This document shows positions 18,627 to 27,906 of a DNA stretch of 64,000 nt, in pieces; the stretch's first letter is position 1, and each line of letters begins with the position of its first letter. Both the position numbers and the translations under genes were made by a program. The notes beneath the pieces are model-generated. The model saw only the letters and a list, made by a program, of their open reading frames with translations, did not search any database and was not told where the DNA came from. Source of the DNA: Clostridium_AD sp050717635 (GTDB lineage: Bacteria; Bacillota; Clostridia; Clostridiales; Clostridiaceae); the NCBI RefSeq assembly GCF_050717635.1, contig NZ_JBOITO010000042.1:3305-67304 (forward strand). Direction: 5' to 3'.

Positions 18627-19004
18627 ATGAAAAAAAATATAAAAACAATTATATTGTCAATTTTAATTATGGTAACCATATTTATAATAGTAAAACGATA
18701 CACTATACTATATTTAGAATTTAAAGATGTTAAATTTCCGACTAAAGAAAGTAGACTAATCGGGAATATGAGCACTCATAAATGGATTACCGTAAAACAA
18801 TTATCTAAAAAATATAATATAAGTGAAGAAGATATTTTTAGTGGACTTGAAATTATTCCGGAAAATGGTGATGTGAATTTATGTATAGAAGGATTGAGTG
18901 AAAAATACAATAAATCATCAAAAGAACTTAGGGATAATTTAAAGAAACTTATAGAAAACAATAAAATCAAAGAAAAAAGTATAGAGGGTAATAAACATGA
19001 GTGA
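18627..19004 (+). CDS. small membrane-anchored protein upstream of DedA, function unknown
   Basis: This 125-residue protein has one N-terminal membrane helix (about 5-24, IKTIILSILIMVTIFIIV) followed by a soluble part with two similar short helical repeats, K-Q-L-S-K-K-Y-N-I-S and E-G-L-S-E-K-Y-N-K-S. These resemble the paired motifs of LysM-like or helix-turn-helix folds. Its last 8 nt overlap the start of the DedA gene, so the two are translationally coupled and probably work together at the membrane. No family is recognised with confidence. Confidence 0.65.
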   Translation: MKKNIKTIILSILIMVTIFIIVKRYTILYLEFKDVKFPTKESRLIGNMSTHKWITVKQLSKKYNISEEDIFSGLEIIPENGDVNLCIEGLSEKYNKSSKELRDNLKKLIENNKIKEKSIEGNKHE

Positions 19005-19635
19005 ATTTAGTAACTTATTAATAGAAGGTTTTAGAAACTATAATATTTGGTTTTTAAGTATTATAATTGTACTCCAGTGTATAGGGATTCCAACAGGAGC
19101 GTCGCTACTTGTATTGGCATCTGGGGCTTTTGCTTATGCTGGTGAATTTAATGTGGTCATTCTTTTTTTACAAGTTTGGTTTTTCGCATGGCTTGGGGAT
19201 AATATTGCATACATTATGTGGAAAGCTATTGGTGATAAAGCTTTAAATAGACATACTAAATTTAAAAAACATTTCCAACCTAAAATACTAAAGGCGGAAA
19301 TTTACTTAATAAAACATGGGAGAATTTCAGTTTTTATTAGTAGATTTTTAATAGCAGCTATGGGACCATTTATAAATGCAGCAGCAGGAATTACAGGATA
19401 TAGATTACGGACCTTTAGTATATACGTTGCTTTTGGTGAATTGTTTTGGACTTGTATATATTTAGGATTAGGATATTGGTTTGGCGATTCATGGGAAACT
19501 ATAGTTCCTATAGTATCAGATTTTGGAAAGTTTATAACATATATATTAATTTTAATTATTATTTTATATTTTTTTATTAAAGCAATTAGTAATAATAAGG
19601 TAAAGGTTAGGAAATATATTAAGAAAAGAATTTAA
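18997..19635 (+). CDS. DedA/VTT-family membrane protein
   Basis: This 212-residue protein has the DedA layout: an N-terminal re-entrant region (CIGIPTGASLLVLASGAFAY), the G-x-x-x-G-D-N-I motif (FFAWLGDNIAY), a conserved ISRFLIAAMGPFINAAAG segment with the family Arg and Pro, and C-terminal helices. Family members act in lipid-carrier recycling and membrane homeostasis, and some as flippases for undecaprenyl phosphate or phosphatidylethanolamine. It overlaps the preceding small gene and ends in a strong terminator. Confidence 0.85.
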   Translation: MSEFSNLLIEGFRNYNIWFLSIIIVLQCIGIPTGASLLVLASGAFAYAGEFNVVILFLQVWFFAWLGDNIAYIMWKAIGDKALNRHTKFKKHFQPKILKAEIYLIKHGRISVFISRFLIAAMGPFINAAAGITGYRLRTFSIYVAFGELFWTCIYLGLGYWFGDSWETIVPIVSDFGKFITYILILIIILYFFIKAISNNKVKVRKYIKKRI

Positions 19636-19653
19636 AATATTTTATTTACACGT

Positions 19654-19705
19654 AAAAAAACTATGAGCATAATTCATTATGAATGAATTATGCTCATAGT
19701 TTTTT
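19654..19705. terminator. long bidirectional terminator after DedA
   Basis: AAAAAAACTATGAGCATAAT and its complement form a ~24-bp stem with a 4-nt loop and a T6 tail. The A-run on the other side suits the convergent regulator gene. Confidence 0.9.
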
Positions 19706-19745
19706 ATGTTTTAACAAATTATTTTGAGTGGTGCAGATGACAGAA

Positions 19746-22664
19746 CTATAAGTTAGTATAATTGCTTAACAGTCCTTTCACTTCATTTAGTAATTCTTCT
19801 TGAGATGGATTTTTAATCATACTATTATATTTGCAAGCTTTTTTGTAATTAGTTATTGCTAATCCTATTTGGCCTTCTACTAGCATAAGTAGAGCATATA
19901 CACAATAAGCGGTGCTTTTTTGCCAAATGCAATCGATTTTTGAATAGAATTTAAGTGCAGTTAGAATATATTTTTTAGATAGATTGTGATTATTCACTTT
20001 GTAAAAGCACAATGCTGCATTTGTATAAAATATAGGAAGACCAACATTGGTGTTCTGATCTTTTAATACTTGAATAGCTTTTTCATAATACTTAATAGCG
20101 TCATAGTATTTTTCCTGAAGCCTTTTGCCTTCTCCGATATAATTATATGCAGCAGCTATATTAAGAGAAAAGTCATTTTTACTTGGACTGTTTAAAAAAA
20201 TATAGATAGACTGCTTTAATATGGTTTCAGATAAAGTGTATTCCTTTAACATAATATAAAGATATCCTTTAAGGCGAAGTAATATAGGTAGCTCATCATT
20301 TAGGTCATAACAGTTTGTAATATCTATTGCCTTATCAATGTAGTATTTCATCATATTTTTGTCAAAGGTATTTATACAGTAATATATAATTAATTTATAG
20401 CATTTCAGTGTAAACTTATAATTGTTTAGCTTTATTGAAGTATCTATTAGTAAGGTTACTATTTTAAGTCCTTTAGTATAATTACCCTTTCTTATAAAAT
20501 CTCTTGCAAGAATATAAGAAAACTCCATATCAATTTTCTGTATTTCACTGTTTTTATATTTATTACCTTTTTTAAATATTTCAATTTCATTTTTTATTAC
20601 TGCAAGGTCTTTGCCTAATTGTTGTGGGGAAAAATAAGCAAAGTCATTTACAAGTATGTCACTACTACATAAAATTGGGAATACTTCCTGAGAAGTTTGG
20701 AGACATGTGCTTAAATTTTTAATTTTATATTCTAAAAACTTAATTTTATTATCACTTTTATTATAGTGATAAACAATTTTTGAGTATAAGTCAGTGTCTT
20801 CAATGTCATTATCTAAAGCTCCTTCAAGCATCTCTGCAATTAAACGATGATATATAACTCGCTGTGATTCAGTAAGTTCTTTATATAGGAAAAGAGACAT
20901 CATCTCATTAGTAAATGAATAATAGATAGATTCTCTTTTTATTTCCTTTAAAAAATCTTTTTTTACAAGGTCACTTAATATATCAAGAAGATTAAGAGTA
21001 TCACTATTATATAAATATTTAATTTCATCAAAATTTGCCATATCAAAAAATATAGAGATAATATTAAGTATTTTTCTTTCATCATTTGATATGTCAAAAA
21101 GCATTGTTTTTAGAAAGTTTATAGCTGTTAAAGGGACTTCATTAATATTTTCATTGTTTTTTAGCGCGTCTAATAATTGAGTTAACAAGAAAATGTTCCC
21201 TTGAGAATTTCTATATATTGTATTTTTCTCATATTCAGAAAAATGATGATTATTTAAATAATTACTTGAAAAATCAAAGGTTTCTTCTGGGGTTAATGGT
21301 ATAATCTTTATTTCATGAGCAAGGTCATGAAGCTTTAAAAAGGTAAAAAATTTATCAAGATCATTATTGTAGCTAATTCTTGTATTCATCATGAATAATA
21401 TGGAATAGTTACGTATTATTAAATTTTTAAGTATGTTAAGACTTTTATTATCAATCCATTGAATATCATCAAAATAAAAAATAAGTTTTGTGTTTTCACT
21501 AATAATATCTAAAATACCCGATAAAGCATTTTCAATAGCCATATAGTTTGTTTTATTGTTGTTGAGTAATGAGTTTTGATCTGCTCCAGTGCAGTTTACT
21601 AAATCTAAAAAAGGAAAAGTAGATGAAGTAACACTATTAAATCTGGCTGGAAGTATTATATTATGTTTAGATATATATTTATATATTTGCTCAAAGATTC
21701 TGTTCCATGGTTTTAAAAAATAGCTTGATTCTGATTGGTAACATTTAGTATTAAATGTAATGATTTTATCATTTTCTAGTGTGTTTAAGGCCTCATAAAT
21801 AAGTTTACTTTTACCTATTCCACCTTGTCCTTTTAAAATAATAGATTTAGAAAAATTATCATCTATAAAATTTCTTAAATAGTCATCCAACTGTAAAATT
21901 TCTTTGTCTCTTTTATAAAAAAAACTACCTAAATTTTTCTCGGATGATGAAATTAAAAATTTCTTTTTTGTTATTTCCATATAAAGATTTGTTGTTTTTT
22001 CATTTGGACAAACTGAAAGTTCTTGTTTTAGTATTTTTTTTAAATCATTATACACTATCTCTGCTTTATCGTATTTGCCAAGTTTTGAAAATATTTTCAT
22101 AAGATTTCTATATGCTTCTTCATCAAATTCATTTAAATTTATTATTTTTTTGCAATATTCTATGGCCAGTTCATCATTGCTATCAACCATATTGCATATC
22201 ACAGCTTTGTGAAGGCTATTAGTGTAAACATCTCTATAATATTCTCTGTTTTGTAGCATCCATTCTTCAAAACCTTCCGCATCTTTAACGTTAAACCCCT
22301 CTAAAAAATCTCCATTATAAAGGTTTAGCGAGTTTTTGTTATTGTTCATAAAGTCAAATATATCACAAACAAAATGAATTTCTGGATTAACAAGTATTAC
22401 TTCACGCTTCGGTGAAATGAAAACATTACAATTAATAGCTTTTTTTATAGAATAAAATGCATTCCTAAGATCCTTCTTTGCTGTAGTCTCACCAAAATCA
22501 GACCAAAAAAGATTTGTAAGTGTATCTCTTGATGCCTGCTTATTAATTAAAATATAGTAAAAGAGAGCTTCAGCCTTTTTAAAAGGAAAATGAATCTGAA
22601 TATTATTCACTTTAACGCTGGGGGTTCCAAAAAGAGTTACATGTATTACTATTATAATAATCAC
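19746..22664 (-). CDS. BTAD/SARP-type regulator with AAA ATPase and TPR domains (first of two)
   Basis: This protein of ~970 residues has a winged-helix DNA-binding start (about 10-95, VTLFGTPSVKVNN), a bacterial transcriptional activator domain (about 100-235), a signal-transduction ATPase with Walker A GQGGIGKS (about 277-284) and Walker B LIFYFDDIQW, and a TPR-rich C-terminus (about 690-970). It resembles the regulator at 40533 along its whole length. It is divergent from the YfcC/BCCT/MIO-less lyase unit, so local control of that unit is inferred. Start uncertain: the only listed start, GTG 22664, lies inside the apparent ribosome binding site TAGGTG; an ATT or ATA a few codons later fits the spacing better. 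Confidence 0.85.
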   Translation of the reverse strand: MIIIIVIHVTLFGTPSVKVNNIQIHFPFKKAEALFYYILINKQASRDTLTNLFWSDFGETTAKKDLRNAFYSIKKAINCNVFISPKREVILVNPEIHFVCDIFDFMNNNKNSLNLYNGDFLEGFNVKDAEGFEEWMLQNREYYRDVYTNSLHKAVICNMVDSNDELAIEYCKKIINLNEFDEEAYRNLMKIFSKLGKYDKAEIVYNDLKKILKQELSVCPNEKTTNLYMEITKKKFLISSSEKNLGSFFYKRDKEILQLDDYLRNFIDDNFSKSIILKGQGGIGKSKLIYEALNTLENDKIITFNTKCYQSESSYFLKPWNRIFEQIYKYISKHNIILPARFNSVTSSTFPFLDLVNCTGADQNSLLNNNKTNYMAIENALSGILDIISENTKLIFYFDDIQWIDNKSLNILKNLIIRNYSILFMMNTRISYNNDLDKFFTFLKLHDLAHEIKIIPLTPEETFDFSSNYLNNHHFSEYEKNTIYRNSQGNIFLLTQLLDALKNNENINEVPLTAINFLKTMLFDISNDERKILNIISIFFDMANFDEIKYLYNSDTLNLLDILSDLVKKDFLKEIKRESIYYSFTNEMMSLFLYKELTESQRVIYHRLIAEMLEGALDNDIEDTDLYSKIVYHYNKSDNKIKFLEYKIKNLSTCLQTSQEVFPILCSSDILVNDFAYFSPQQLGKDLAVIKNEIEIFKKGNKYKNSEIQKIDMEFSYILARDFIRKGNYTKGLKIVTLLIDTSIKLNNYKFTLKCYKLIIYYCINTFDKNMMKYYIDKAIDITNCYDLNDELPILLRLKGYLYIMLKEYTLSETILKQSIYIFLNSPSKNDFSLNIAAAYNYIGEGKRLQEKYYDAIKYYEKAIQVLKDQNTNVGLPIFYTNAALCFYKVNNHNLSKKYILTALKFYSKIDCIWQKSTAYCVYALLMLVEGQIGLAITNYKKACKYNSMIKNPSQEELLNEVKGLLSNYTNL

Positions 22665-22865
22665 CTACAAAAATTAGATTTTAATTTTGACCTTTTTTAG
22701 ACGTAGCTATGATAAAATTTTATTAATGTAATTTTAAGTATTTGCAATATTTGAAATATTTAAAAAATCAACCTTACATTTATGGTCTTTAATAATAATA
22801 TATAACTCTTTGAAAAGAATGTAAAGCATAGATTAATTCACATGATTTTTTTATTGCTTAATGTA

Positions 22866-22877
22866 AACGTTTTGGCA
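22866..22877 (+). promoter_or_regulatory. degenerate copy of the hut-cluster motif upstream of the yfcC-like gene
   Basis: AACGTTTTGGCA matches 9 of 12 positions of the GACGTTTTGATG motif found exactly at 31021 and 43728. It lies in the intergenic region shared with the first BTAD regulator. Confidence 0.25.
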
Positions 22878-22957
22878 TAAAATTTGAAATCTAATTTTTA
22901 TTTCATAGGTAAAAACTAAATAGGTTTTAAAATGTTAAATTAGGGAGGATGATTGAA

Positions 22958-23937
22958 TTGACAAATTCAAAAACCGTAAAAGGACAAAGTAAAAGGAAAA
23001 AAATCAAGTTTCCACATGCGTTTGTACTACTCTTTTGCATTATTGTGTTTGTAGCAATACTTACGTACATTATTCCAGCTGGAGAATTTAACCGAGTTGA
23101 TGTAAATGGAATAAGTATGGTTGATCCTGGCAGTTTTCATATAATTGATTGAACGCCTGTAGGAGTATTCGATGTTTTTGTGGCGGTTCCAAAGGGCATT
23201 CAAGCAGCTTCTTTTTTAGTTATTATGATATTGTTGATTGGTGGAGCTGTAAATGTTTTTGATGGAACTGGAGCTATTAAATCAGCCGTATTTGGGTTAA
23301 CCAAGATAATTGGTAAAGAAAGAAGTCACTGGGTTCTGGCTGCAATTATGCTCTTTTTTGGTTGCCTTGGAGCTTTTCCTGGAATGCTTGAAGCAGCTAT
23401 TCCATTTGCTCCACTGTGTATAGGTATTGCTTTAGCTCTTGGCTATGATGCGTTAGTGGGTATTTCAATTGCACTAATGGGCATTGTTATGGGTTGGACA
23501 GCGGGCCCTTCAAATCCTTGGAATGTTGGTATTGGACAGAACATAGCTGGACTTCCAATGTTTTCTGGTTTTGGTTTCAGACTTATAATTTTTGCGACTC
23601 TTATGTAACATCTGTTGCAATGTTTTTTGTCCAAGCAATAATTAATTTTTTTATACCTTCAGGAAGTGGACAGGCAATGGTTACTTTACCAATAATGGTT
23701 CCAGCTGCAGATATTATTGGACTTAATAGACAGATAGCCATACTAGCTTATCAATTTGGTGATGGATTATCAAATCTTTGTTATCCAACTGTTGGAGGAT
23801 TAATAGCATTTTTAATGTACTCTAAAGTATCTTTTAACAAATGGTTAAAATATATTATGCCCTTCATGTTATTAATTGTGAGTGTTGCTATTATATTTTT
23901 AATAATAGCAGTTAAGATTAATTTTGGACCTTTTTAA
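22958..23937 (+). pseudogene. YfcC-family carboxylate/amino-acid carrier, broken
   Basis: The gene starts at TTG 22958, about 10 nt after GGGAGG. It encodes the typical basic leader and first helix (KKIKFPHAFVLLFCIIVFVA, AILTYIIPAGEFNRVD). A TGA at 23150-23152 replaces a Trp (I-I-D-W-T-P-V-G expected). Reading continues in the next ORF to FGFRLIIFATLM. The frame then breaks near 23608, and roughly 150-200 residues are missing before the distal helices resume (FFIPSGSGQAMVTLPIMVPA). Intact YfcC proteins are ~450-500 residues, so this transporter is dead. The intact BCCT carrier next door may have taken over uptake. Confidence 0.85.
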
Positions 23938-24053
23938 AAATCAACTATTGAATGCACTTTTAATTGAGGCTAATTAAAATAAATATTAATTCAATTGTTC
24001 TAAGATTATATGGATTCAGGAATCCATAAATAATTATTCAAGGGAGAGAAAAA

Positions 24054-25715
24054 ATGAAAAAAAATAAGGCGGTAATCAGAAAGTCTATCTTTATTCCAAT
24101 GAGTATCATTTTTGTTACAGTAATTTTAACAGGTATTATTGCACCAGAAGCATTCTATAATGGAGAAAATGCTATAGTTGGATTTGCTTTTGAAAATTTT
24201 GGTTGGTTATTCCAAATATCAGGTGGCATTTTTGTAGCACTTTGCATATTTCTATTGTTTTCTAAATACGGAAACATTAGATTTGGTGGTAAAGATGCAA
24301 AACCCAATTTTAGCAACTGGAATTGGTTCGCTATTACTCTTACTGCAGGAATAGCAACAGGAATATTATTTTGGGGTATTGCAGAACCGATAACCCATTT
24401 TATGAATCCACCTAAGGTTCTTGGAATTGACCCAGGAACTGAGGCAGCAGCAATATTTGCTATGAGGACATCGTTTGTACATTGGACGTTCATACCTTAT
24501 GCAATGTATTCTATAGCAGGTATTGGTATAGCATATGCAGTATATAATATGAAACTTCCATACCAAGTTAGCTCAGTACTATATCCTATATTTGGGAAAA
24601 AAATTAAAGGTGCTGTTGGATCAGTAGTTGATAATTTATGTTTGTTTGCTATGGCAGGCGCAGTTGCTGCAATACTGGGTGTAGGTACAATGCAAATAGG
24701 TAGCGGAATTAATATTTTAACAGGTATAAAAACTGGTAAATCTTTATGGCTAATAATAATAGTGTCAATAGTTGTAACTTATATTGCATTTAGTTACACA
24801 GGAGTTAGCAAAGGTGTAAGATGGCTTGCAGACAAAAACTCAAAGATATTTATTATAATAATGTTGTTTGTATTTATATTTGGGCCAACAGCATTTATAT
24901 TAAATTTAGGAACCCAAAGTGCAGGAGATTTTATCCAAAATTTCTTTACAAGTACTAGTTTTACAAGTCCTATAAATGGATCTGACTGGCCAAGATGGTG
25001 GCCAATTTACTACTGGGCAATTTGGCTTGCATATGCACCACTTGAAGGATTGTTCTTTACCATGCTTTGCAAAGGTAGAACAATAAGAGAGTTTCTCATA
25101 GTTAATCTCGTACTTCCATCAGCGTTCGGGTTAGTTTGGTTTTCGGTATTTGGAGGAGCTGCTATCCATCTTGAACTTAATGGAGCAAAATTGTGGAGTA
25201 CAATACAAGATAAAGGACTTGAAGTATCATTGTTTGCATTCATGCAAAATTTTCCATTAGCAAAGTTTATGTGTTGGTTAATAATATTTACTATAATAAT
25301 ATCAATTGTAACACTATGCGATTCAATGACAGCAACAATAGCTTCACTTTCAACTACAACTAATAATAATTCGAATTTCGAAGCTCCTGGGTATTTGAAA
25401 ATATTTTGGGGAGTAGTTATGGCTTCTATGGCTATAGTGAATATTCTGAGCTCTGGAGGGAAGATTAGCGGTATTGATTCTACAAAGCAAATTGCTACGG
25501 TTGCAGGTTTTCCAATATTATTTCTAATGTTACTTATGGCATACTGTACAATAACAATGTTAGTTAAGAATGAAAAGTATGATTTAGCGTATTATCCAGA
25601 TACAGCACATATTGATGAGGAAGTAGTAGTTAAGAACGAAGAAGATGAAAAAGATATAGAAGTTATGAATGAGGAAGATGCAGTAGTTAAAAATGATGAT
25701 ACGCTGAAGATGTAA
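24054..25715 (+). CDS. BCCT-family (betaine/carnitine/choline-type) transporter
   Basis: This 553-residue protein has about 12 membrane helices. It carries the BCCT hallmark GIATGILFWGIAEP (about 104-117) and the helix-8 signature RWWPIYYWAIWLAYAP (about 317-332) followed by GRTIREF. The tryptophan/tyrosine box in this helix binds quaternary ammonium groups; YWAIW resembles CaiT more than the W-x-x-W of OpuD/BetP. The tail after residue ~515 is unusually acidic. It sits 57 nt before the MIO-less ammonia-lyase paralogue with no terminator between. The inferred cargo is a trimethylammonium amino acid such as ergothioneine or hercynine. Confidence 0.9.
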   Translation: MKKNKAVIRKSIFIPMSIIFVTVILTGIIAPEAFYNGENAIVGFAFENFGWLFQISGGIFVALCIFLLFSKYGNIRFGGKDAKPNFSNWNWFAITLTAGIATGILFWGIAEPITHFMNPPKVLGIDPGTEAAAIFAMRTSFVHWTFIPYAMYSIAGIGIAYAVYNMKLPYQVSSVLYPIFGKKIKGAVGSVVDNLCLFAMAGAVAAILGVGTMQIGSGINILTGIKTGKSLWLIIIVSIVVTYIAFSYTGVSKGVRWLADKNSKIFIIIMLFVFIFGPTAFILNLGTQSAGDFIQNFFTSTSFTSPINGSDWPRWWPIYYWAIWLAYAPLEGLFFTMLCKGRTIREFLIVNLVLPSAFGLVWFSVFGGAAIHLELNGAKLWSTIQDKGLEVSLFAFMQNFPLAKFMCWLIIFTIIISIVTLCDSMTATIASLSTTTNNNSNFEAPGYLKIFWGVVMASMAIVNILSSGGKISGIDSTKQIATVAGFPILFLMLLMAYCTITMLVKNEKYDLAYYPDTAHIDEEVVVKNEEDEKDIEVMNEEDAVVKNDDTLKM

Positions 25716-25772
25716 GTAAGAAATATTATGCGAAATTTTTAACTTAAAAAAATAATTTTATGAGGTGAAAAA

Positions 25773-27290
25773 ATGGACAATGTACTATTACTAACAGGGA
25801 AGGATTTAACCATTCAGGATGTTTATAATGTATCCGTTAAAAGTTATAGCGTTGAAATAAGTGTAGCAGCAAAAAAAGTACTTGAAGATTCAAGGCAACT
25901 TGTTTTTGATTTGGTAGATAGCGATATACCTGTCTATGGTTTCAACACAGGTGTTGGTTGGAATAAAGACAAGAAGGTTATGAAGGAGTTTTTTAATCAG
26001 TACAATACAAATCTTATTCGTGCTCACTGCGTTGCAGTAGGACCTAATGCAAGCGTTGAGGAAGTAAGAGCAATCATGCTTGTAAGGTTTAATGCACTCT
26101 TAAATGGATGCACTGGTATACAACCTGCTATAGCTTATAAGTATGCTGAAATGCTAAATAAAAAGGTTACACCTGTAGTACCTGAAAGAGGCTCTGTAGG
26201 AGAAGCTGATATTAGCTGTATGTCTCATATAGGTCTTTGCATGATAGGGGAAGGAGAAGCCTACTATGAGGGAAAACTCATGGCTGCTTCAGAAGCACTT
26301 GCATTAGCTGGTATTGAAGAGGCAATTTTAGGGCCAAAGGATGGACTTGCAATAGTGAGCTCTAACGCACTTTCAGCTGGAGAGGGGGCACTAGTAATTA
26401 AAGAAGTACAAAACCTACTTGACACTGCTGATATGGTATACGCAATGAGCCTTGAAGGACTTAATGGAAATACATCTCCACTTGACCCGAAAACACATGA
26501 AGCAAGACCTTTCCCTGGGCAGGCATATAGTGCGAAAAAAATAAGTGAGTACTTGGAAGGTAGTTATATATACCATGCAGATTGGAAAAAACCAGTTCAG
26601 GATCCATTGAGTTTCAGGGGTGCTGCTCATATTCATGGAGCAATTAGAGATGCACTTGAGTATGTTGAAAAATATCTTACGATACACATAAACTCTTCAG
26701 ATGATAATCCATGTGTAATATTAGATGAAAGAAGAATTGCTTCATGCTCAAATTTTGAAGTGACAAACTGGGTATTGGGTTTTGAAATGTTAGGAATAGC
26801 ACTGAGTCATATGTCAAAAATATCTTGCTATAGAACAATAAAGCTTAGTACTCCTGATTTTACAAAGCTACCAAGATTTTTGTCGCCAGCTGATAATGTA
26901 ATATGTTTTGGTACAATTCAAAAGGCATTTGCTTCTTTAGATACTGAAATAAGACATCTTTCAAATCCTGCCACAGCAGACTATTTTTCAGTAGCTGGAG
27001 ATATGGAAGATCATGCAAACAATTCACCTTATGTAGTTCAGAAAACTAGAAAAATTGTAGACAATATGTATTATATATTAGGCATGGAAGCAATGCATGC
27101 AGCACAAGCCATAGATTTAAGAACGGATATTTCTTTAGGTAAAGGTACTAAAGCTGCTTATGCAGCTTTGAGAAGTGAGATACCATTTTACAGTGTTGAT
27201 AGAAACCTAACTGTAGATATTCAAAAATCATATGAAGTCTTAAAAAGTGGAAAATTTATGGATGAAGTTAATAGAACAATAGAGAAATAA
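25773..27290 (+). CDS. MIO-less histidine-ammonia-lyase paralogue; probable ergothionase-type trimethylamine lyase
   Basis: This 505-residue protein aligns throughout with HutH at 46018 (N-terminal VLLLTGKDLTIQD, VYGFNTGVGWNKD, HAAQAIDLR). Where HutH has GSLGASGDLAPLAH it reads GSVGEADISCMSH (140-152). The Ala-Ser-Gly that cyclises to the MIO cofactor is replaced and one residue is lost. The Tyr of Q-D-x-Y-S-x-R is Leu (VQDPLSFR, 275-282), while Tyr55, Gln276 and Arg282 remain. HutH cannot release ammonia without MIO, but ergothionase (known from Treponema denticola) eliminates trimethylamine without it. With a BCCT carrier next door, the substrate is inferred to be ergothioneine or hercynine, giving (thio)urocanate for HutU. 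Confidence is high for the missing triad, moderate for substrate. Confidence 0.72.
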   Translation: MDNVLLLTGKDLTIQDVYNVSVKSYSVEISVAAKKVLEDSRQLVFDLVDSDIPVYGFNTGVGWNKDKKVMKEFFNQYNTNLIRAHCVAVGPNASVEEVRAIMLVRFNALLNGCTGIQPAIAYKYAEMLNKKVTPVVPERGSVGEADISCMSHIGLCMIGEGEAYYEGKLMAASEALALAGIEEAILGPKDGLAIVSSNALSAGEGALVIKEVQNLLDTADMVYAMSLEGLNGNTSPLDPKTHEARPFPGQAYSAKKISEYLEGSYIYHADWKKPVQDPLSFRGAAHIHGAIRDALEYVEKYLTIHINSSDDNPCVILDERRIASCSNFEVTNWVLGFEMLGIALSHMSKISCYRTIKLSTPDFTKLPRFLSPADNVICFGTIQKAFASLDTEIRHLSNPATADYFSVAGDMEDHANNSPYVVQKTRKIVDNMYYILGMEAMHAAQAIDLRTDISLGKGTKAAYAALRSEIPFYSVDRNLTVDIQKSYEVLKSGKFMDEVNRTIEK

Positions 27291-27306
27291 ATAATTAAAT
27301 TAATTT

Positions 27307-27334
27307 AGAACTTGCGGGTAAAACTGCAAGTTCT
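27307..27334 (+). terminator. hairpin after the MIO-less lyase gene
   Basis: AGAACTTGC pairs with GCAAGTTCT across a 10-nt loop. The tail is AT-rich rather than a clean T run, so termination may be partial. It marks the end of the BCCT-lyase unit. Confidence 0.55.
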
Positions 27335-27377
27335 TAAATTTAAATAAAACAAATGTTTTATGTTCTGACTATTCTTT

Positions 27378-27401
27378 GACGCTTCTGATATAAAATATAA
27401 T
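27378..27401 (+). promoter_or_regulatory. candidate promoter with hut-cluster motif before the Mo-hydroxylase genes
   Basis: TTTGACGCTTCTGAT (27375-27389) resembles the motif at 31021 and 43728, and a TATAAT follows at 27396-27401. It is 30 nt before the first subunit start. Confidence 0.4.
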
Positions 27402-27431
27402 TAATTAATAATTAAGTTAGGAGAGATGATT

Positions 27432-27902
27432 ATGTTATTAAAATTAAATGTAAACAGAAATAATTATAGCGTAGATGTAGATCCATCTAAAAGGCTTTTA
27501 GATGTTATACGAGAAGACTTAAAATTAACAGGAACAAAGGAAGGCTGTAGCGAGGGTGAGTGTGGTGCTTGCACTGTCATTATGAATGGAAAAGCAATTA
27601 ATTCATGTATGCTACTTGCTGTTCAAGCAAGGGATAGTGAAATAATTACTGTTGAGGGCCTTGAAAAAGACGGTGAACTTTCTGAATTACAAAAGGCGTT
27701 TATAGAAAAAGGGGCAGTACAGTGTGGATTTTGCACATCTGGAATGCTTATGTCATCAAAAGCTCTTCTTATGAATAACACTGATCCGTCAGATGAAGAG
27801 ATAAAGATAGCTATTGAGGGTAATTTATGCAGATGTACAGGGTATGTTAAAATTGAAGAAGCAGTAAAAGAAGCTATTAAAAATAATAAAGTAAAGGAGT
27901 AA
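27432..27902 (+). CDS. molybdenum hydroxylase, [2Fe-2S] small subunit
   Basis: This 156-residue iron-sulfur subunit of the xanthine dehydrogenase family has the plant-type cluster motif CSEGECGACTV (about 38-48) plus a further Cys, and the second cluster CGFCTSGM ... NLCRCTGY (about 98-140). It passes electrons from the Mo site to FAD. ATG 27432 is preferred to ATG 27426 because GGAGAG immediately abuts the latter. It is followed 4 nt later by the FAD subunit. The operon lies between the MIO-less lyase and hutU. Confidence 0.92.
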   Translation: MLLKLNVNRNNYSVDVDPSKRLLDVIREDLKLTGTKEGCSEGECGACTVIMNGKAINSCMLLAVQARDSEIITVEGLEKDGELSELQKAFIEKGAVQCGFCTSGMLMSSKALLMNNTDPSDEEIKIAIEGNLCRCTGYVKIEEAVKEAIKNNKVKE

Positions 27903-27906
27903 TGGT

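Noticed and set aside
22864..22886. A sigma-54-like promoter before the yfcC pseudogene (TTGGCATAAAATTTGAAA)
   Set aside because: The GG-N10-GC rule fails (GA instead of GC) and no sigma-54 activator is nearby, unlike the good match at 60836.
25773..27290. Annotating this gene as a second hutH
   Set aside because: Loss of the MIO triad rules out normal ammonia-lyase chemistry, and a canonical hutH is present at 46018.
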